This document shows, piece after piece, positions 37,133 through 49,064 of a stretch of DNA of 64,000 bases. Source of the stretch: Bombardia bombarda (lineage: Eukaryota > Ascomycota > Sordariomycetes > Sordariales > Lasiosphaeriaceae); the NCBI GenBank assembly GCA_030512295.1, contig JAULSR010000006.1, positions 1 through 64,000 of the forward strand, given 5' to 3'. The number at the start of each line of letters is the position of its first letter. Position 1 is the first letter of the stretch. The position numbers and the translations under genes are program-made. The notes beneath the pieces were generated by a model. That model ran no database searches. It saw nothing but the letters and a program-made list of their open reading frames with translations, and was not told the origin of the DNA.

Positions 37133-38080
37133 CGGGACTGGACTGTTGGAGTCTTTGCTGACACTCTCTCACTGCACACTCCTGCGATCAGGTCAATTGG
37201 AAGAGGGCGGCAAGCCAAGGTAGGGAAGACCCCCAGCACCATATACATCATTCTCGTCCTCCCCAGCCTGATCCGACAATTCAGCTCCGGGTCCCATTTG
37301 CTTATTTCTTCATCAGCCCATAGTCTCTGTCAGTGAACCTAGTCCCTGGGACGGACCATGCCTTGCAGCGTAGCACTGCAGCCTGCATGTCTCTCTTGCT
37401 ATTGCCAAAGCATACGTATTTGTACCTTACCTTGCCCGGCCCCCAGCGGGCAACGGTGGAATTGGTCCAACCACGGCCCATAACCCTTCACGCGAAACTC
37501 GATTAGTTGACGCATGCATGTGCTAGTACCACACCGCCGGGTTTTTCTGGGGTGATTCATTCTGAGTCAGCCCAGTGGCGGCGGGGAGGTTTTGCTTACC
37601 TACCTTACCCAACTAATATTTTTACGTGGTGTGCTTTTGTTCTAGTTACGACTATTGGTTATCTGTTACTGTATTTGATCGAGAGTGGCTAGGTGGGCTT
37701 GGCAGATTTATTACACATGGTGGTGGCCGGGGTGTTTGCATGTTATCACGCATACTTGTGTATGTACGGGTAATACAGCACCGAGTCAGCATCTTGCATT
37801 ACAGTGCACAATCTGCACGCCACCAAAAAGATGGCCAAATACGAGTCTCAAGAGGCTCGCAAAGATAGCATGGACAAATATCATAATGAATCACAAGGTT
37901 TAAGTCTATTGCACTCTGCCGACTTGATCTGACACATTGAGGATTTTGCTGCCCCTAAGGATGTTGGATTGATCTGTCTAGGTGTCTACATAGGTGACCA
38001 ACAAGACCTTTTGCAACCCAAGACAGTTGTCGGCTGTGGTTCCTCCTCGTATCTTCCTCAACACCGCCTCGTTTTCATCA
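37133..38080. other. Intergenic region
   Basis: No supported gene. Possible promoter of the propeller gene on the left and 3' region of the small gene on the right. Confidence 0.5.
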
Positions 38081-38479
38081 CTAGGCCTTGGTGTTATTCT
38101 TCTTTCCATGTCCCTTGACTGGCACAGCTGGAGGCTCGCGAGCCTCGACCTTCTCGACCGTGATGGTTCCCACAGCGGCAGGGAGCCCTGGAACCGCTAG
38201 CTTTGCAAGGAATGCCGCTTTGGCCTCATCTGGAGACTCTGGCTTCTCTAGGACAAATGGGGCATAGACGAGAATTCTGGAGGCGTGTGGGCCGGGCAAT
38301 GCTTTGGCGAAACGCGCACGCCACTTCTTGAAGTCGGACTGCTCAAACGCATTGTTGAGAAGGTCTTCAGCGCAGTCTCGGCACTCCTCGTCGTGGACTT
38401 CAATTTGACAGGCGAACATGAACCATGTTGGGGATGTCTCGTTGCCTATAGTTAGGGACTTTTCGTCGATCGAAGTCAT
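38081..38479 (-). CDS. Small hypothetical protein, 132 aa
   Basis: Intronless ORF starting at an ATG with an AAGTCATGAC surrounding (plus strand). The protein is soluble, slightly acidic in the middle and basic at the tail (KGHGKKNNTKA). It contains the cluster QIEVHDEECRDCAEDLL, with two cysteines three apart (C-x2-C), and a GPHASRILVYAPFVLEKPES strand-like part. No signal peptide or membrane segment. I do not recognise a family. Length, composition and codon use are compatible with a real gene, and the antisense frames are shorter. The function is unknown. Confidence 0.5.
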   Translation of the reverse strand: MTSIDEKSLTIGNETSPTWFMFACQIEVHDEECRDCAEDLLNNAFEQSDFKKWRARFAKALPGPHASRILVYAPFVLEKPESPDEAKAAFLAKLAVPGLPAAVGTITVEKVEAREPPAVPVKGHGKKNNTKA

Positions 38480-39059
38480 GATCGGAGGTTGAGGCGGTGG
38501 TTTGTTTTGCTGGCGATGAGAGCATGGTTGGGGGGGTTTGAGGGCACTTCATTTTAGTGTTAGTGTCTGAGTGTTTGGAAGTGTACATTTCAAAAGCTCG
38601 GTTGTTGATGGCAATAGAAATATTTATACCACAGAGAACGGATGTGAACCAAGGCAACCATTCACGTAATGGCGACATGATGTGAATAACCAATGCTTCT
38701 CAGCGCACCTTGATGGCCATCTGCATCGTCTTGGTCATGTCGGATGACCGTAACGTGGCTGTGTCATGCGTATCCGAGATGGAATTGCAAGATAAGCTGC
38801 AATCTGTCCCTGTGATACTATGTTATTTGGGACTAAATAACCCCGATGATGCGTACCTTTGTGGTTTTGTTATATCGTTTGACAAATCAGTAGTAAGACA
38901 CATGAGAGCCTATGTACAAATTTGTACACTAGAGTTTATGAACGTGATTTCATCACAGTTTCAAAACTCTTAACAGCTGTAGGTTACCATAGTATTTTGC
39001 ACTTCCTTACGTTTGAGCCGTTAAAAGAGAAAGATATCATCTTCGTCGAGTTATTTCTT
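38480..39059. other. Intergenic region
   Basis: AT-rich; no supported gene. A short plus-strand ORF (38710-38973) has no domain. Confidence 0.45.
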
Positions 39060-39943
39060 CTATAGCAACTCTAACAATGGTGCAGCCGTGCTCGGCCCGC
39101 CCACAAGAACATCGCATCTTTCCCACTTACACGCTTTTTTCAACCACATCTCGCCACCGAGATGCTCACGCAGAAGAAAATATGACGCCGCGTGGAATCT
39201 CCCAGGATGTTTTGTGGCAAGCATAAACTTGCATACATCTAAATCCGATGCTGAAACCGAGTCTGATGAAGATCCTGAACCTTCGTGCTCGTCCTCACTC
39301 TCGTCAGATGTGTCGGCGTAGTCACACGGCGCAGAGAATCTGGCAATAAATATGGCAATGGATCTTGGAAAATCCGCGTTCTCGACAGTTACGGCTCGCG
39401 GGCCGTCGAGAAATTCCCACAACTTCCCATCCACCGTCCTCGCAAAGCGGCCTTTGCCTTGAGAAGCAGACCCAGTATCAGCCGTGACAGCCGACACAAC
39501 ACAAACACTGCCCTCAACGAAAAGGTAGCCATCATCATCCATCTCCTTCCCCTTCAGCATCACCAACGCCAGCCCTTCTTCTCCGTCGCCCTGCTCATCC
39601 GAATCCGGATCTGCCAGCGCGTCCTGCAACGTCCAGGCGCGCTGCACCCACGCCGTCGTCTCGTCTAGCCGCACGAGGCGCTGCAGGCCGCCGGGGAGGA
39701 CTAGGTTCTGGGTGCAGTGCTGGTAGCGCGAGGACATGTGTCTGATCTGCTACGACTTGTCTGCCTTGCTGGTTTGTATGATGCAGAGCCGGTCGAGCCA
39801 GAGGTAAGGGGCGACGTAGAGCTTCGGGCTGGGTCTGGCACCTCGAGAAGGCTTCCGGAGACTGAGGAGAGGGGTAGCTCAAAGGTTGTGTGGACGTCTG
39901 GGTTGCGTGGCGGCCATTCTGGGTCATAGTCTTGGTCGCTCAT
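39060..39943 (-). pseudogene. HET-domain (heterokaryon incompatibility) gene remnant
   Basis: The open frame 39737-39060 encodes 225 residues with RYQHCTQNLVLPGGLQRLV and WVQRAWTLQDALAD, the middle and the invariant RxWTLQE-like motif of fungal HET domains. The conserved upstream part is readable in the same frame (PYLWLDRLCIIQTSKADKS) but is cut off by a TAG at 39752-39750, directly before QIRHMSS. The only upstream ATG with a plausible leader (39943, MSDQDYDPEWPP) is in a different frame. A splice from that frame (GAG|GTGCCA) to CAG|ATC at 39749 would be legal but would remove the HET core. HET proteins trigger cell death after fusion of unlike strains. I read this as a decayed allele, or an expressed fragment lacking the active core. 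Confidence 0.6.
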
Positions 39944-41009
39944 GCCGGTATTGCTTGGCTTTTGAGGAGATCATGAGACTGGATAAGGTGTTCATGTGGC
40001 ATTCCAGTCGTAAGCGGTGCGGGCTGAGCACCCAGAAAGCCAGGCGGGCACCAATGCGAATCCATCCCAGCAACCATCTTCACGACAAATCAGGTCAGCG
40101 CAGAAAGATCGGCAACCTCTTATTGCTCAACATTGGTGGACAGTAGACACTGGGTAAAAGGTTACGAAGGGAAGGGGGTAATACTGCAATGAAGACGGCT
40201 CAACTATGGCGTGTTCCTTGACGCTGCAAATCTTGGTGTGGATTGAAACCGTGGCGCGGTGGGCTAATCCAAGTAGGGGTTGCCTCTTAACGAGCACAGG
40301 CCTGTCCAACGCGGCCATTTCTTCAAATGGAGAGACAAGTACGTATCGTCGAACTGGATGGGTGCATGACGTCTTGGATCGTTTGATAAAACGACAAGAG
40401 CCCGACCGCATGCAGTCGGGAATGTTTCATTTCGTCCCTCTTCCACCTCCACATTCCTCCGGGCTGCCGCCCCTTTTTGTTGTTTGCACCCACACGGACC
40501 AGGTCCCGAATATCAACAAACTCCGCAAACAGCGTTGGCAACTCAATCGGAGACGATCAGAGGTCGTCAAACAAGCTGCATTTGGAGTGCGCAGTGCCCA
40601 TGGCCTGCCTGCAACTCGAGCTGGACTCCTCAGAATGGAAATGAGAACGAACAGGTTGACCAGGATCCTGGATCTGTCCATGTCATGGCCAACTAACTCC
40701 TTGATGGTTGCGGCGGGCGACCCATGCCAGAAGCGGATAATAAGCCCTAATGACCACATGCCAGTTACAACCCCAAACAGTCGCATAGTAAACAAGAGCA
40801 ACACGTGGGAAGCTGAGTAGACAACACAAGATGGTTTAAATGAGCAGCAGGAACCCCAATAGTCTGGGAAACAATCCACAGCACCGTACTGGCCCTTTTT
40901 CTTTCTTCTTTTCTTCGTTTGCTCGTTGTACTAACCCCAATCCCCTGTATAGCCCCAGCCATTCGTTACACGCCGACGACACAGTCCCGGCATCCAGTCG
41001 CTTTTTATT
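39944..41009. other. Intergenic region with ambiguous ORFs
   Basis: Two overlapping opposite ORFs (40206-40820 plus, 204 codons; 40879-40427 minus, 150 codons) have no recognisable domain. Their mutual overlap makes both doubtful. Confidence 0.4.
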
Positions 41010-43169
41010 ATGCATTTCCATAAGCTGCTCGGGGGGTTAGTGCCTCTCGTCAGTCTTGCGACATGTGCCCCAACTGATGCAACTGCTGCGGTTTCTCACA
41101 ATCAGTGCGCCCACGCACGTTGGACCCGCGGGTTTGATGTTCACACGGACTGGGAGGAGAGGTGGCCAATCACTGGAAAAACACATATCTACAACTTTGA
41201 GATAACAGAGGTGGACGAGTTTGTCGGCCCCGACGGGGTGGCCAAGCACAACGCCATGCTGATCAACGGCGGTTATCCTGGGCCAGAGATCAAGGTGAAC
41301 TGGGGCGACAGGATTGATGTCACAGTCACAAACAAGCTCGAGTTTAACGGGTAAGGTGATTCGATCGACGCTTTTGATCGACTGCTTACATCTTGATTGT
41401 ATAGCACGTCTATCCACTGGCACGGCTTTCATCAGGTAAACAGCAACACCATGGACGGTGTCAGCGGTGTCACTGAGTGCCCAATCCCCCCTGGCGGTAG
41501 CAAGAAGTACTCCTTCATTGCTACACAATACGGGACATCATGGTCAGTCTCGGCTTCAGTCTCGCCTTAACCATCACCGACTGACACGTGTTGCAGGTAT
41601 CACTCCCACATCTCGTCCCAGTATACCAACGGCATCGTCGGCACCATTCAAGTCGACGGACCCTCTTCGTACCCATACGACACCGACCTGGGCACCTTTC
41701 CCATCAGCGACTGGTACTACGACACAGCCGACCACATCGTCACGCGCATGATGGACCCGACCAACCCGTTCAGGCCAGGCGTGCCCGGCTCACCCCCACC
41801 CAGCGACAACCTACTCTTCAACGGCAAGAACATCAACCCACTCGGCCCAGGAGGCGAATATGCAAAGGTCAAGCTTGCCGCTGGCAAGCGCCACCGGCTG
41901 AGACTGATCAACACCTCGGCCGACAACACATTTTCCATCTCCATCGTGGGACACACCATGACTGTTATCTCTGCCGACTTTGTGCCTGTTGTCCCCTACC
42001 CAACCGACCAGATCTATATCGCCGTCGGCCAACGCTATGATGTTATCATCGAGGCCAACCAGCCCGCTGGCGCCTACTGGATGAACGCCACCTTTGCCGC
42101 CTCTGGTCTTTGCGGGACGTCGTGCAACCCACACCCAGCGGCCATCGTGACCTACGAGGGGACGGACGAGAACGCCCTACCAACAAACCCTGGTACACCA
42201 CCAGTCGACACGTACTGCTCCGACGACCTCCCACTCCAGCCAGTCATTGACCGCAGCGCTCCGGCAACCACCTTCACAGGCACCCCCAAGGACACGCTGT
42301 CGGTCTCGCTCGAGGTCAGGGATGATATCTCAAAAGTCTTCTGGGAGGTTAATGGCAAGCCTGTTGATGTGCTCTGGGAAAAGCCAACCCTGCAATACGT
42401 CGTAGAAGGAAACTTGACCTTCCCAGACAATGCCAACATCATCGAGCTGCCCGAGGACAACGAGGTGCGTTATCCGCTCAATCCCTTTCACCCTTCCCGC
42501 CGCCACATCCGCTATATAATTATTCTCACCTCCGCCTCAAACCGCACCTTTCTGAAACGGAAGCTAACCTCTTTCCATCTTTCCCGTCCCCGCAGTGGAG
42601 CTTCTGGGTGATCCAGAACGTTTCTCCCATCCCGCACCCGATGCACCTCCACGTAAGCTCTTTTGCCTCTCCCCTTTCCCACTCACTCTACCCGCTCTGC
42701 TTGTTCTCTCTCCTTCGTCTCCCCCACCCGCCGACTGACCCATTCCGCACCTTCTCTTCACCATAACCACTAACGCAAAAGTTCCATCCAGGGCCACGAC
42801 TTCCTCATCCTCGGCCGCTCTGACGCCCTCCCCGATCCAGCCAATGCGACCAGCCCTATCCTGTTCAACCCCGCGACGGATGCCGCCTTGCTGAAATATG
42901 AGCGCCCCTTGCGCCGCGACACCACCATGCTGCCCGGCTTCGGCTGGCTCGTCATTGCCTTTCGCTCCAATGCTAATCCAGGAGCGTGGAACTTCCACTG
43001 CCACATCCCCTGGCACATGTCCCAGGGGTTGAGTGTAAAGTTCCTTGAGAGGCCCGACAAGATTGCGTCGGTCATGGACCTGGACTATATCAGGCCGAAC
43101 TGCGAGAGCTGGAAGACGTATGCGCCGACGGATCGGTATGCTAAGCTTGATTCGGGGTTGAGGGTTTAA
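41010..43169 (+). CDS. Laccase (multicopper oxidase)
   Basis: Predicted 593-residue enzyme in five exons: 41010-41350, 41405-41542, 41597-42464, 42596-42652 and 42792-43169 (introns 54, 54, 131 and 139 bp, all in phase). Signal peptide MHFHKLLGGLVPLVSLATCAP. All copper motifs are present in order: HWHGFHQ (usual HWHGxxQ), WYHSHISSQY, HPMHLHGHDF and HCHIPWHMSQGL. The last contains the Cys and His ligands of the T1 copper, with a Leu axial position. The C-terminus DSGLRV resembles the DSGL/V tail of ascomycete laccases, which is often processed or plugs the trinuclear channel. Laccases oxidise phenols and reduce oxygen to water outside the cell; roles include pigment formation, lignin attack and detoxification. 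Two introns bracket the 57-nt fourth exon encoding the third copper motif. Confidence 0.93.
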
Positions 43170-43805
43170 TTATTTAGGATATCTAATGTTTAATGTTTGG
43201 TCGAGCAGGAGAGGTAGCGAGTTCTATTCGTCATCTCTTACTACAATTGTGTACATAGAACACAAGTAATTGCTTAAAAACGGCAATGATGTTAATCTTC
43301 ATGTTAATTCATTACGTGCAAAACAACAATTCGCTCTCCTCATGTATCCTGAAAGCAAAACAATGCCTCCCAAATCATTAATGTCATCGCAATACATAAA
43401 CCCACACCCCAAAACTTCCACCCTTACCGCCCATTCATCTTCTGATACCTCGAAGAAACCCACCCGCGCCTCCCATTCCCTGCCTCTGAATCCCCCCTCC
43501 CGCTCCCACCCATCTCCTCCCACCCCAAATCCCCCACCTCCCCCAACTCCCCCTGCCCCCGATCAAAAACACTCAGATTCGTCTCATCCGAATCCCCATC
43601 CTTCGCACTGAAGCTACCCTCCCCCAACCCCCCCCCCCCCCCCACTCATATCATATTCTAAACTATTCAGATTATGACTCCTGCTGAATGTCGTTCCCTT
43701 ATATCCACCACTATGTGCGCCCACCACCGCTGGACCTCCGACTTGTGGCGGTGGCGGTAGCGGTAGTCCGTTTTGATGCTGATGTTGATGCTGCTGTTGT
43801 TGTTG
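43170..43805. other. 3' region with decayed coding sequence of the rhodopsin-like gene
   Basis: The minus-strand frame that ends at TAA 43806-43808 stays open beyond it through 43,660 or so, and another frame is open from the C16 run (43628-43643) to about 43424, rich in Gly, Asp and Ser. The stretch reads like the hydrophilic tail of the membrane protein to the right. It is therefore probably former coding sequence rather than plain spacer. Confidence 0.5.
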
Positions 43806-43807
43806 TT

Positions 43808-43855
<48 letters not shown>
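43805..43855 (-). repeat. CAA trinucleotide repeat (poly-Gln coding)
   Basis: At least 15 CAA units on the minus strand, interrupted once by TAA and followed by four more CAA/CAG units and CAT. Confidence 0.9.
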
Positions 43856-44554
43856 CGTGAGGTTGTTGCGACTGGTTCGATTGCCGACGGAGCTGCGATT
43901 GCGAGCGTCGTCTGCTGGAGTTGCTTCTCCGGGACCGACGACGGGGGCCCATGCAGACGAGCAGGGGGGCGAGGAAGGGCAGGTTGCCGCATGTGATGCC
44001 TATGGATATCTCGAGGTAGGTCCAGATGCCGACTTGGACGTTGTCGGCTGGATGGATGAGAAGGTGGTCAGCTGTTTGTTCCAGTTATGTTGGTGATGAT
44101 AGGAAAAGGGGGAGGGGGGGATTGGGTCTCACAGTTGAAGCCGTCGTGCGTAGCGTTGATCAGCGCCACCCAGCGGACGAAGCTGGCGAATATGACGCTG
44201 CCATCAAGTCAGTATGTCAGCAACAACCGACCATAAAAGCAGGAGGGCCACATACACCAAACCAACCGAAAACACCGCAATCAGCCCCAGCCGCGTCCTC
44301 TTATCCACCTTGAGCCTAAACACCAGCGGTATCGGCATCACAAAAATGACAATATCCCCGATGCACGAGAGGATGCCGCTCGTCAGCCCCAGGATGAGCA
44401 GGCTGTGGTTGAGGCAGAACCCCGGCTGCAGCTTGTCCCAGAAGAACGACACCGGTGTGCACTGAAACATGGTGCCGAAGAAGACACCGACGACCACGGC
44501 GACGATGACATAGCGCTGCCTTTGCTGGAGCGTCCAGTGGTCGACTCCGCCCAT
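43806..44554 (-). CDS. Fungal rhodopsin-like integral membrane protein, N-terminally truncated
   Basis: Three exons (44554-44256, 44197-44133 and 44047-43806; introns 58 and 85 bp) encode 201 residues. QCTPVSFFWDK, then a cysteine, and VIFVMPIPLVFRL are the mid-section of the fungal rhodopsin-like (PTH11/SAT4-type) domain. SFVRWVAL and LEISIGITCGNLPFLAPLL are its last two helices. Full members have seven spans; here only about four remain, because no helices 1-3 are found upstream of 44554. The coding region ends in 15 CAA (Gln) codons and a TAA. The next codon after the TAA continues with CAA, so the stop looks like one mutated repeat unit. A longer ancestral tail lies at 43424-43805. Function unknown; relatives are linked to appressorium signalling or metabolite clusters. 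Confidence 0.6.
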
Positions 44555-46947
44555 GGTGGAACCTGAGGAACTGGTGAGACTTAGATGTCTGGTAGTTGAG
44601 GAGTTGGCGTTCGTCGGGGCGTGGACGGACACATAATAGTCTCAGATCTTGCCACAGAATTCGTGATAGGTTAGCTGAGCTTTGACAGCATCAGGAGAAA
44701 TCGACAGTCCAAGCTATCAAGATAGTTGTGGTTCGGGATAGATGTTGGTTGGGTGTTGAAGGAATTTTGCCTTCGCCGTAGCTAGGTATGCGAAGATGAG
44801 AAGCGGCTGGGAGAGAATAATAAAGGGGGGAAACGGCGTGGCAAATGCTTCTGGCCTAGATGCCCAGAGTTAGTAATTTTTAGGGCTGCGGGAGAAAAAA
44901 CACTAGTGTGTTGCAGCGCCGTCCACGCCTTTGAGCAAAGCACAAAGCCATCATGGCCTTGTTGCAGCCCGCATCCGTACAATCACTTCGTGGCCGGCAG
45001 ATTGGGGTGGTAAATGATGCTTTGTGCACGTGCCGTATTTTGTCTTTATTTAAGACTTATTATATGATTGATGGATGAGTACCTTGGATAAGTATTGGGT
45101 TGGCACTGGTATAGTTCGGTGATGGGTGAAAACCTAATGTTTGTTCATGGCACAAAGTCCAAGTTATTTATTACGGAAATTTTGCTACTAAATCCAAACA
45201 GAAATTCAGCCAGTACCTCCTTATTTGACCCTTTATGACCGTGATTGGACGACTGACAAAGATCGATGGGAAGACTGACTTCCGTGATAGCTTCTGCGGA
45301 ACGTCGACCATGGTGATTAGTGGTATCTAAACGTATTTTCCTTCTATTGGGTTATTATAATACACCGTATCCAGTCCATCCAAGTTTCCTGTCCTAGCTA
45401 AAGTTGGTTGACTCCCGCGTGACCTCAGTATGTCCTGCCGTCATGCCCATTCTCGGTCACACAGACTGTTTGTTAGCTCGGCAGTTGTGAATCATCAGGT
45501 AAAATATGTAGAGATGGGGTCAAACAAGCTGATGATCCAGTGGGTTGATGGCATGTCTTTAAGTACTGGCCCCAATAGCCTTTCTGCGGTAATATTTGAA
45601 ACAAGCATCTGCCCTTTCCATATCTTTCTCCATATCTCTCTGTATCCACCGAGCGTAAATAGAATCTGCACCCAAGGCTCTCACAGCTGAGAGCCATTTC
45701 CAGCCAATGGTCGCTTTACCGCCGTAATCCTCTTATTCGCCCTCCCTAAGCCTCTGCTCTAAACCAATCAGATAAGTAGCACCTTCCGAATATTGACGAC
45801 ACCGGCTGATCCTGCCGCTTGAGAGAGACATCGCGTATCTCCAAGCGATACCACCCGAGTTTCGCGAGACAATCTGCTGATGATGAGACAACACAACATG
45901 CTATGCAAGGATCGCCTAAAGGCACGGAAAGACGGGTTCACTACGACGGCTATATGCGCCTGTCTCAAATAATTTGAAGGAACGGAGTGCATACAAGAAA
46001 CAGTACCTAAGACCGGCACCGTTAGTATGTACCTATGTTCTTCTCATGCTAGTAGTGGCGATGCTAATTCGGCTGAACCGTCGACGGCGGAGTGACCAGG
46101 GTGACCAGACACCCCAATCACCAGCCGATTCAGAATCCCGGCCCACCAACCAGAATCACATAAGCTCGCCAGATGTGCATTCCGGAGTCAATTACTCTAC
46201 GCTTCACACATCATCCGCGCCTGTAGAAATAAGCAGCTCGAACCATCCCGAGGAGAGAGCTTTTGGCTGAAGATAAAGAAATGGCCCACTTCCGGGGCAG
46301 AGGCCTGAGAAATATATAACTGGCCATAGGTATTCACGATCGATATTAGTTGCGTTGTAGATTAAGGAGAAAAAAGCGACCATTAGCGTTTTATCACCTA
46401 CGTGTCATAATAAGTTATTCTACATGAGTTTAGAGAGCCTCAGATACCGAAGTCATCTCGACCTTAACCGTAACGGCCAAGGTGGCCATCCACGAAGCAA
46501 GAGCAGCATATATGTCTCTATCATTCTCATAGATGTGGCTGTGTATTGATTGTTATTATAATACGTTCATTAGACTTGGTATCAAAACTTACGATCTCTC
46601 TCGACTTTTGCACGAAGATATCGATTATACCAATGATCGTACTCCTCGTCACGAGACTGGCCCATGCTGCAACTATCGTAATCGTCGGGGGAGATATGGG
46701 CAGTAAAAGGATAAATTAGGTATTTCGGACTCAGAAGCAGTTACGGGGGGATAACACTAGCACATTTCGACTTCTTCTCTTTCTTCTTGGTGGCAATTAT
46801 CCACTTTGTTGGTTAAAAATCAAGCCAAGGGATACGCACTGGTCACCCAAAGCTGCGCCTGTATTTGCCCTAAGGAGAGTCACGGTTTCAGGCTTCGGAG
46901 GAGCTCCTCGCCAATCTCGCCCGTTCGTCTCCAGATCTTATATCCGA
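44555..46947. other. 2.4-kb AT-richer region without a supported gene
   Basis: Contains only weak ORFs. One (plus, 45974-46270) has a single hydrophobic segment (VCTYVLLMLVVAMLI) and a polar tail but lacks an ATG start. No tRNA or transposon end recognised. This opens the gene-poor accessory stretch. Confidence 0.45.
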
Positions 46948-47512
46948 ATGCTTCTCCTGCCTCAGAGTTCCTACCTCAGAGTTACAAAAATCAAGAAGGA
47001 CGAGCTCATGTCACCGAAGGCGCATTCTCGGCTTCGTCGCCAGCTTCTCAAAGCCTCCGAGAGGGTACGGCTCAAGCGGGTAGATCGGGGCTTGTTATTC
47101 TCTGCTAGTCACTTGATGGCATTCTCTAAAATTGCCTTTGACCATCTGCTGCTACTGACAGAACCTTTTCACTTTATTAGGGGGTCACGTCTGCTGAATC
47201 CTGTCGCTACAGACTTGGCACAGCACTTGATTAATTTCGTAAATCAGGTCGAGAGCGCTCATGACCTACCCACTTTTGCAGCCGAGACTATTGCGTCGTC
47301 GTTTCTTTTGGATCATTATCCCCCTGGCATGCATGGTATGTCGATAAGTACCTTATATGTCGATCAACGCTGATGCCGCCTAGCCTTCAACTCTAGTGAC
47401 CTTTTCCAGAATGAATGCGGGCCGTTCCGCATCAAAATGACGTCACCACTGCACTGCAACCAGCGACTGTCACATGTTTGCCAAGAATCTTTGTTGAGGA
47501 TTAGTCATCCCT
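46948..47512 (+). other. Possible gene fragment with one intron
   Basis: An open frame (46948-47336 or so) followed by a GTATGT donor at about 47338 and a GCCTAG acceptor near 47383 would continue AFNSSDLFQNECGPF. The 5' part falls apart into several frames (46806-47108), so a full protein cannot be built. I recognise no family. It may be a decayed gene left of the HNH gene. Confidence 0.25.
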
Positions 47513-47700
47513 GTTAGTCATCCAGCCGTCACCACTTCGGCATCTTGCTGTTCCGCTTGCTTTGTACGTATTGTCGATATTTTCGGCCTCGCGCAGATTA
47601 GCCTAGAATAGACACACATCTTCGCAGACCCTGAACCGGCCCAACAATCTTTCCTCCTTTTCCACTTACCTTGTCGCTTCGGCGCCTTGCATCTTCACCA

Positions 47701-49064
47701 ATGCCGCCGAAACGGGAGCCTCAGCCGATCGAGGCAAAGTTTCTCTTCAATCGCCCAATTGGCTGGATGCCTTCTCCGCTTGCCGATAGCGCGCAGCCGT
47801 CGGCATCACGTTCCCCGCGAAAAATGAAGAGCTGAAGGAGCAGTTCGCCGCCTTTGTTCAAGGCGAAATTGTGGCGACGACCAACAACAGGAGCCAGTAC
47901 GGCAGCACCATACCGCGTGCTGACCGAGTCAAGATTCTGTCGGGGATACGCGCTGTGGCCCTCGATCCGTTGTCGGAGCTTGACGGTCTAGATATGGCTA
48001 TGATAAGGGCGTCGTCAAAGCCACTCGATAAGTACTTCAAGTCTTTATTGACGAATTGTTTCACCCAGGCCCTAGTCATTATCGGCATCTGGGCGAACAA
48101 ACCAGTCGAAACCTTGGATGCCGTGTTCAAGGGAGAGGGAGGTGAGCAGACATCGACCAAAGGCAAAGCAGCAGACCGCAGCAACGCGGATAAGACAGCC
48201 CAACGGACAGTGCCACCTTGGTACCAGAACTGCTGCACCTTAACTGGTGTGGAGACAGTGGACGCAGCACACATTGTCGATGTCCAAGCAACAAAATCGA
48301 TGGACGAGCCTGTCCATTTTTGGGACATGCTTCGCATGTTCTGGCCGTTGGAAGACATCCAGCAGCTCGAGATCACCGGCCATGAGAAACGAAACATTCT
48401 CCCGTTGCAACCAACCGCGCATCGGCTTTGGGATCGGCACAAATTCGCACTCTGCCCCATCCCGCACCCAACCGACCCCGAACACAGCATGTATCTTCAG
48501 GTCATCTGGTTCAAGGACCGACATGCCGAGATTGGTCTTGCCGACAAAGGTCGCAGCAAAGAGACCGATTTGTCCGATCGTAGACGAACGATGGAGGACT
48601 CGATTGGAGCCAGTGCTCGATACGTTATACATGGTGACATTTACGAGCTGAGCACCTCGGACCCAGATAAACGCCCGCTCCCCAACATATACCTTTTCCA
48701 GATACGATATGCGATCCAGCAACTTTTTGCTGGCCAACAAGCTGCCGGGGCACTTCAAGCCATCTTTGGGGGCGACCCTCCCGACGACCCAGGCACGGCT
48801 CGGGACGAGGCCTTTATGCCTAGCGACTGGGACGGCATGCTCAGGGATGCTCTCGAGCTCGGCATTTTAAGCACCACGACAGAAGCCATCTGGAGGCGAT
48901 GCATCCTCGAAAATGCATACGAGCAAAGTCTGCAGAAAGTCCGGAGGTACAGGGAGTGGAAGGCGGAGCTAGCAGAGGCAGAAGAGGAGGGAGAGGAGGA
49001 GGAAGAGGAGGAGGAAGAGGAGGAGGAAGAGGAGGAGGAAGTGCAGGAGGAGAAGGATAACTAG
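47701..49064 (+). CDS. HNH endonuclease-domain protein, damaged
   Basis: ATG 47701 opens MPPKREPQPIEAKFLFNRP. The frame shifts at the A5 run 47820-47824, where one added base would join it to NEELKEQFAAFVQG. The main frame then runs to TAG 49064. The middle has the fungal HNH_2 (PF13391-like) signature: CTLTG...DAAHIVDV, then FWDML, NILPLQPTAHRLWDRHKFAL. The histidine pair AHI and the RLWDRHKF part are the metal and scaffold residues. The C-terminus has a run of about 16 glutamates. Such genes are multi-copy in fungi and often sit in accessory regions; their target is unknown. The TAG is followed in frame by 96 sense codons to TAA 49355, which read like the missing basic tail. As it stands the gene is probably non-functional or truncated. 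Confidence 0.6.

Noticed and set aside
40206..40820. 204-codon plus ORF and the opposing minus ORF 40427-40879
   Set aside because: They overlap each other, neither shows a domain or a convincing splice pattern.
45796..45830. Short segment resembling an rRNA-like CTGATCCTGCC string
   Set aside because: Only a dozen bases match the start of 18S rRNA; no further similarity, so chance.
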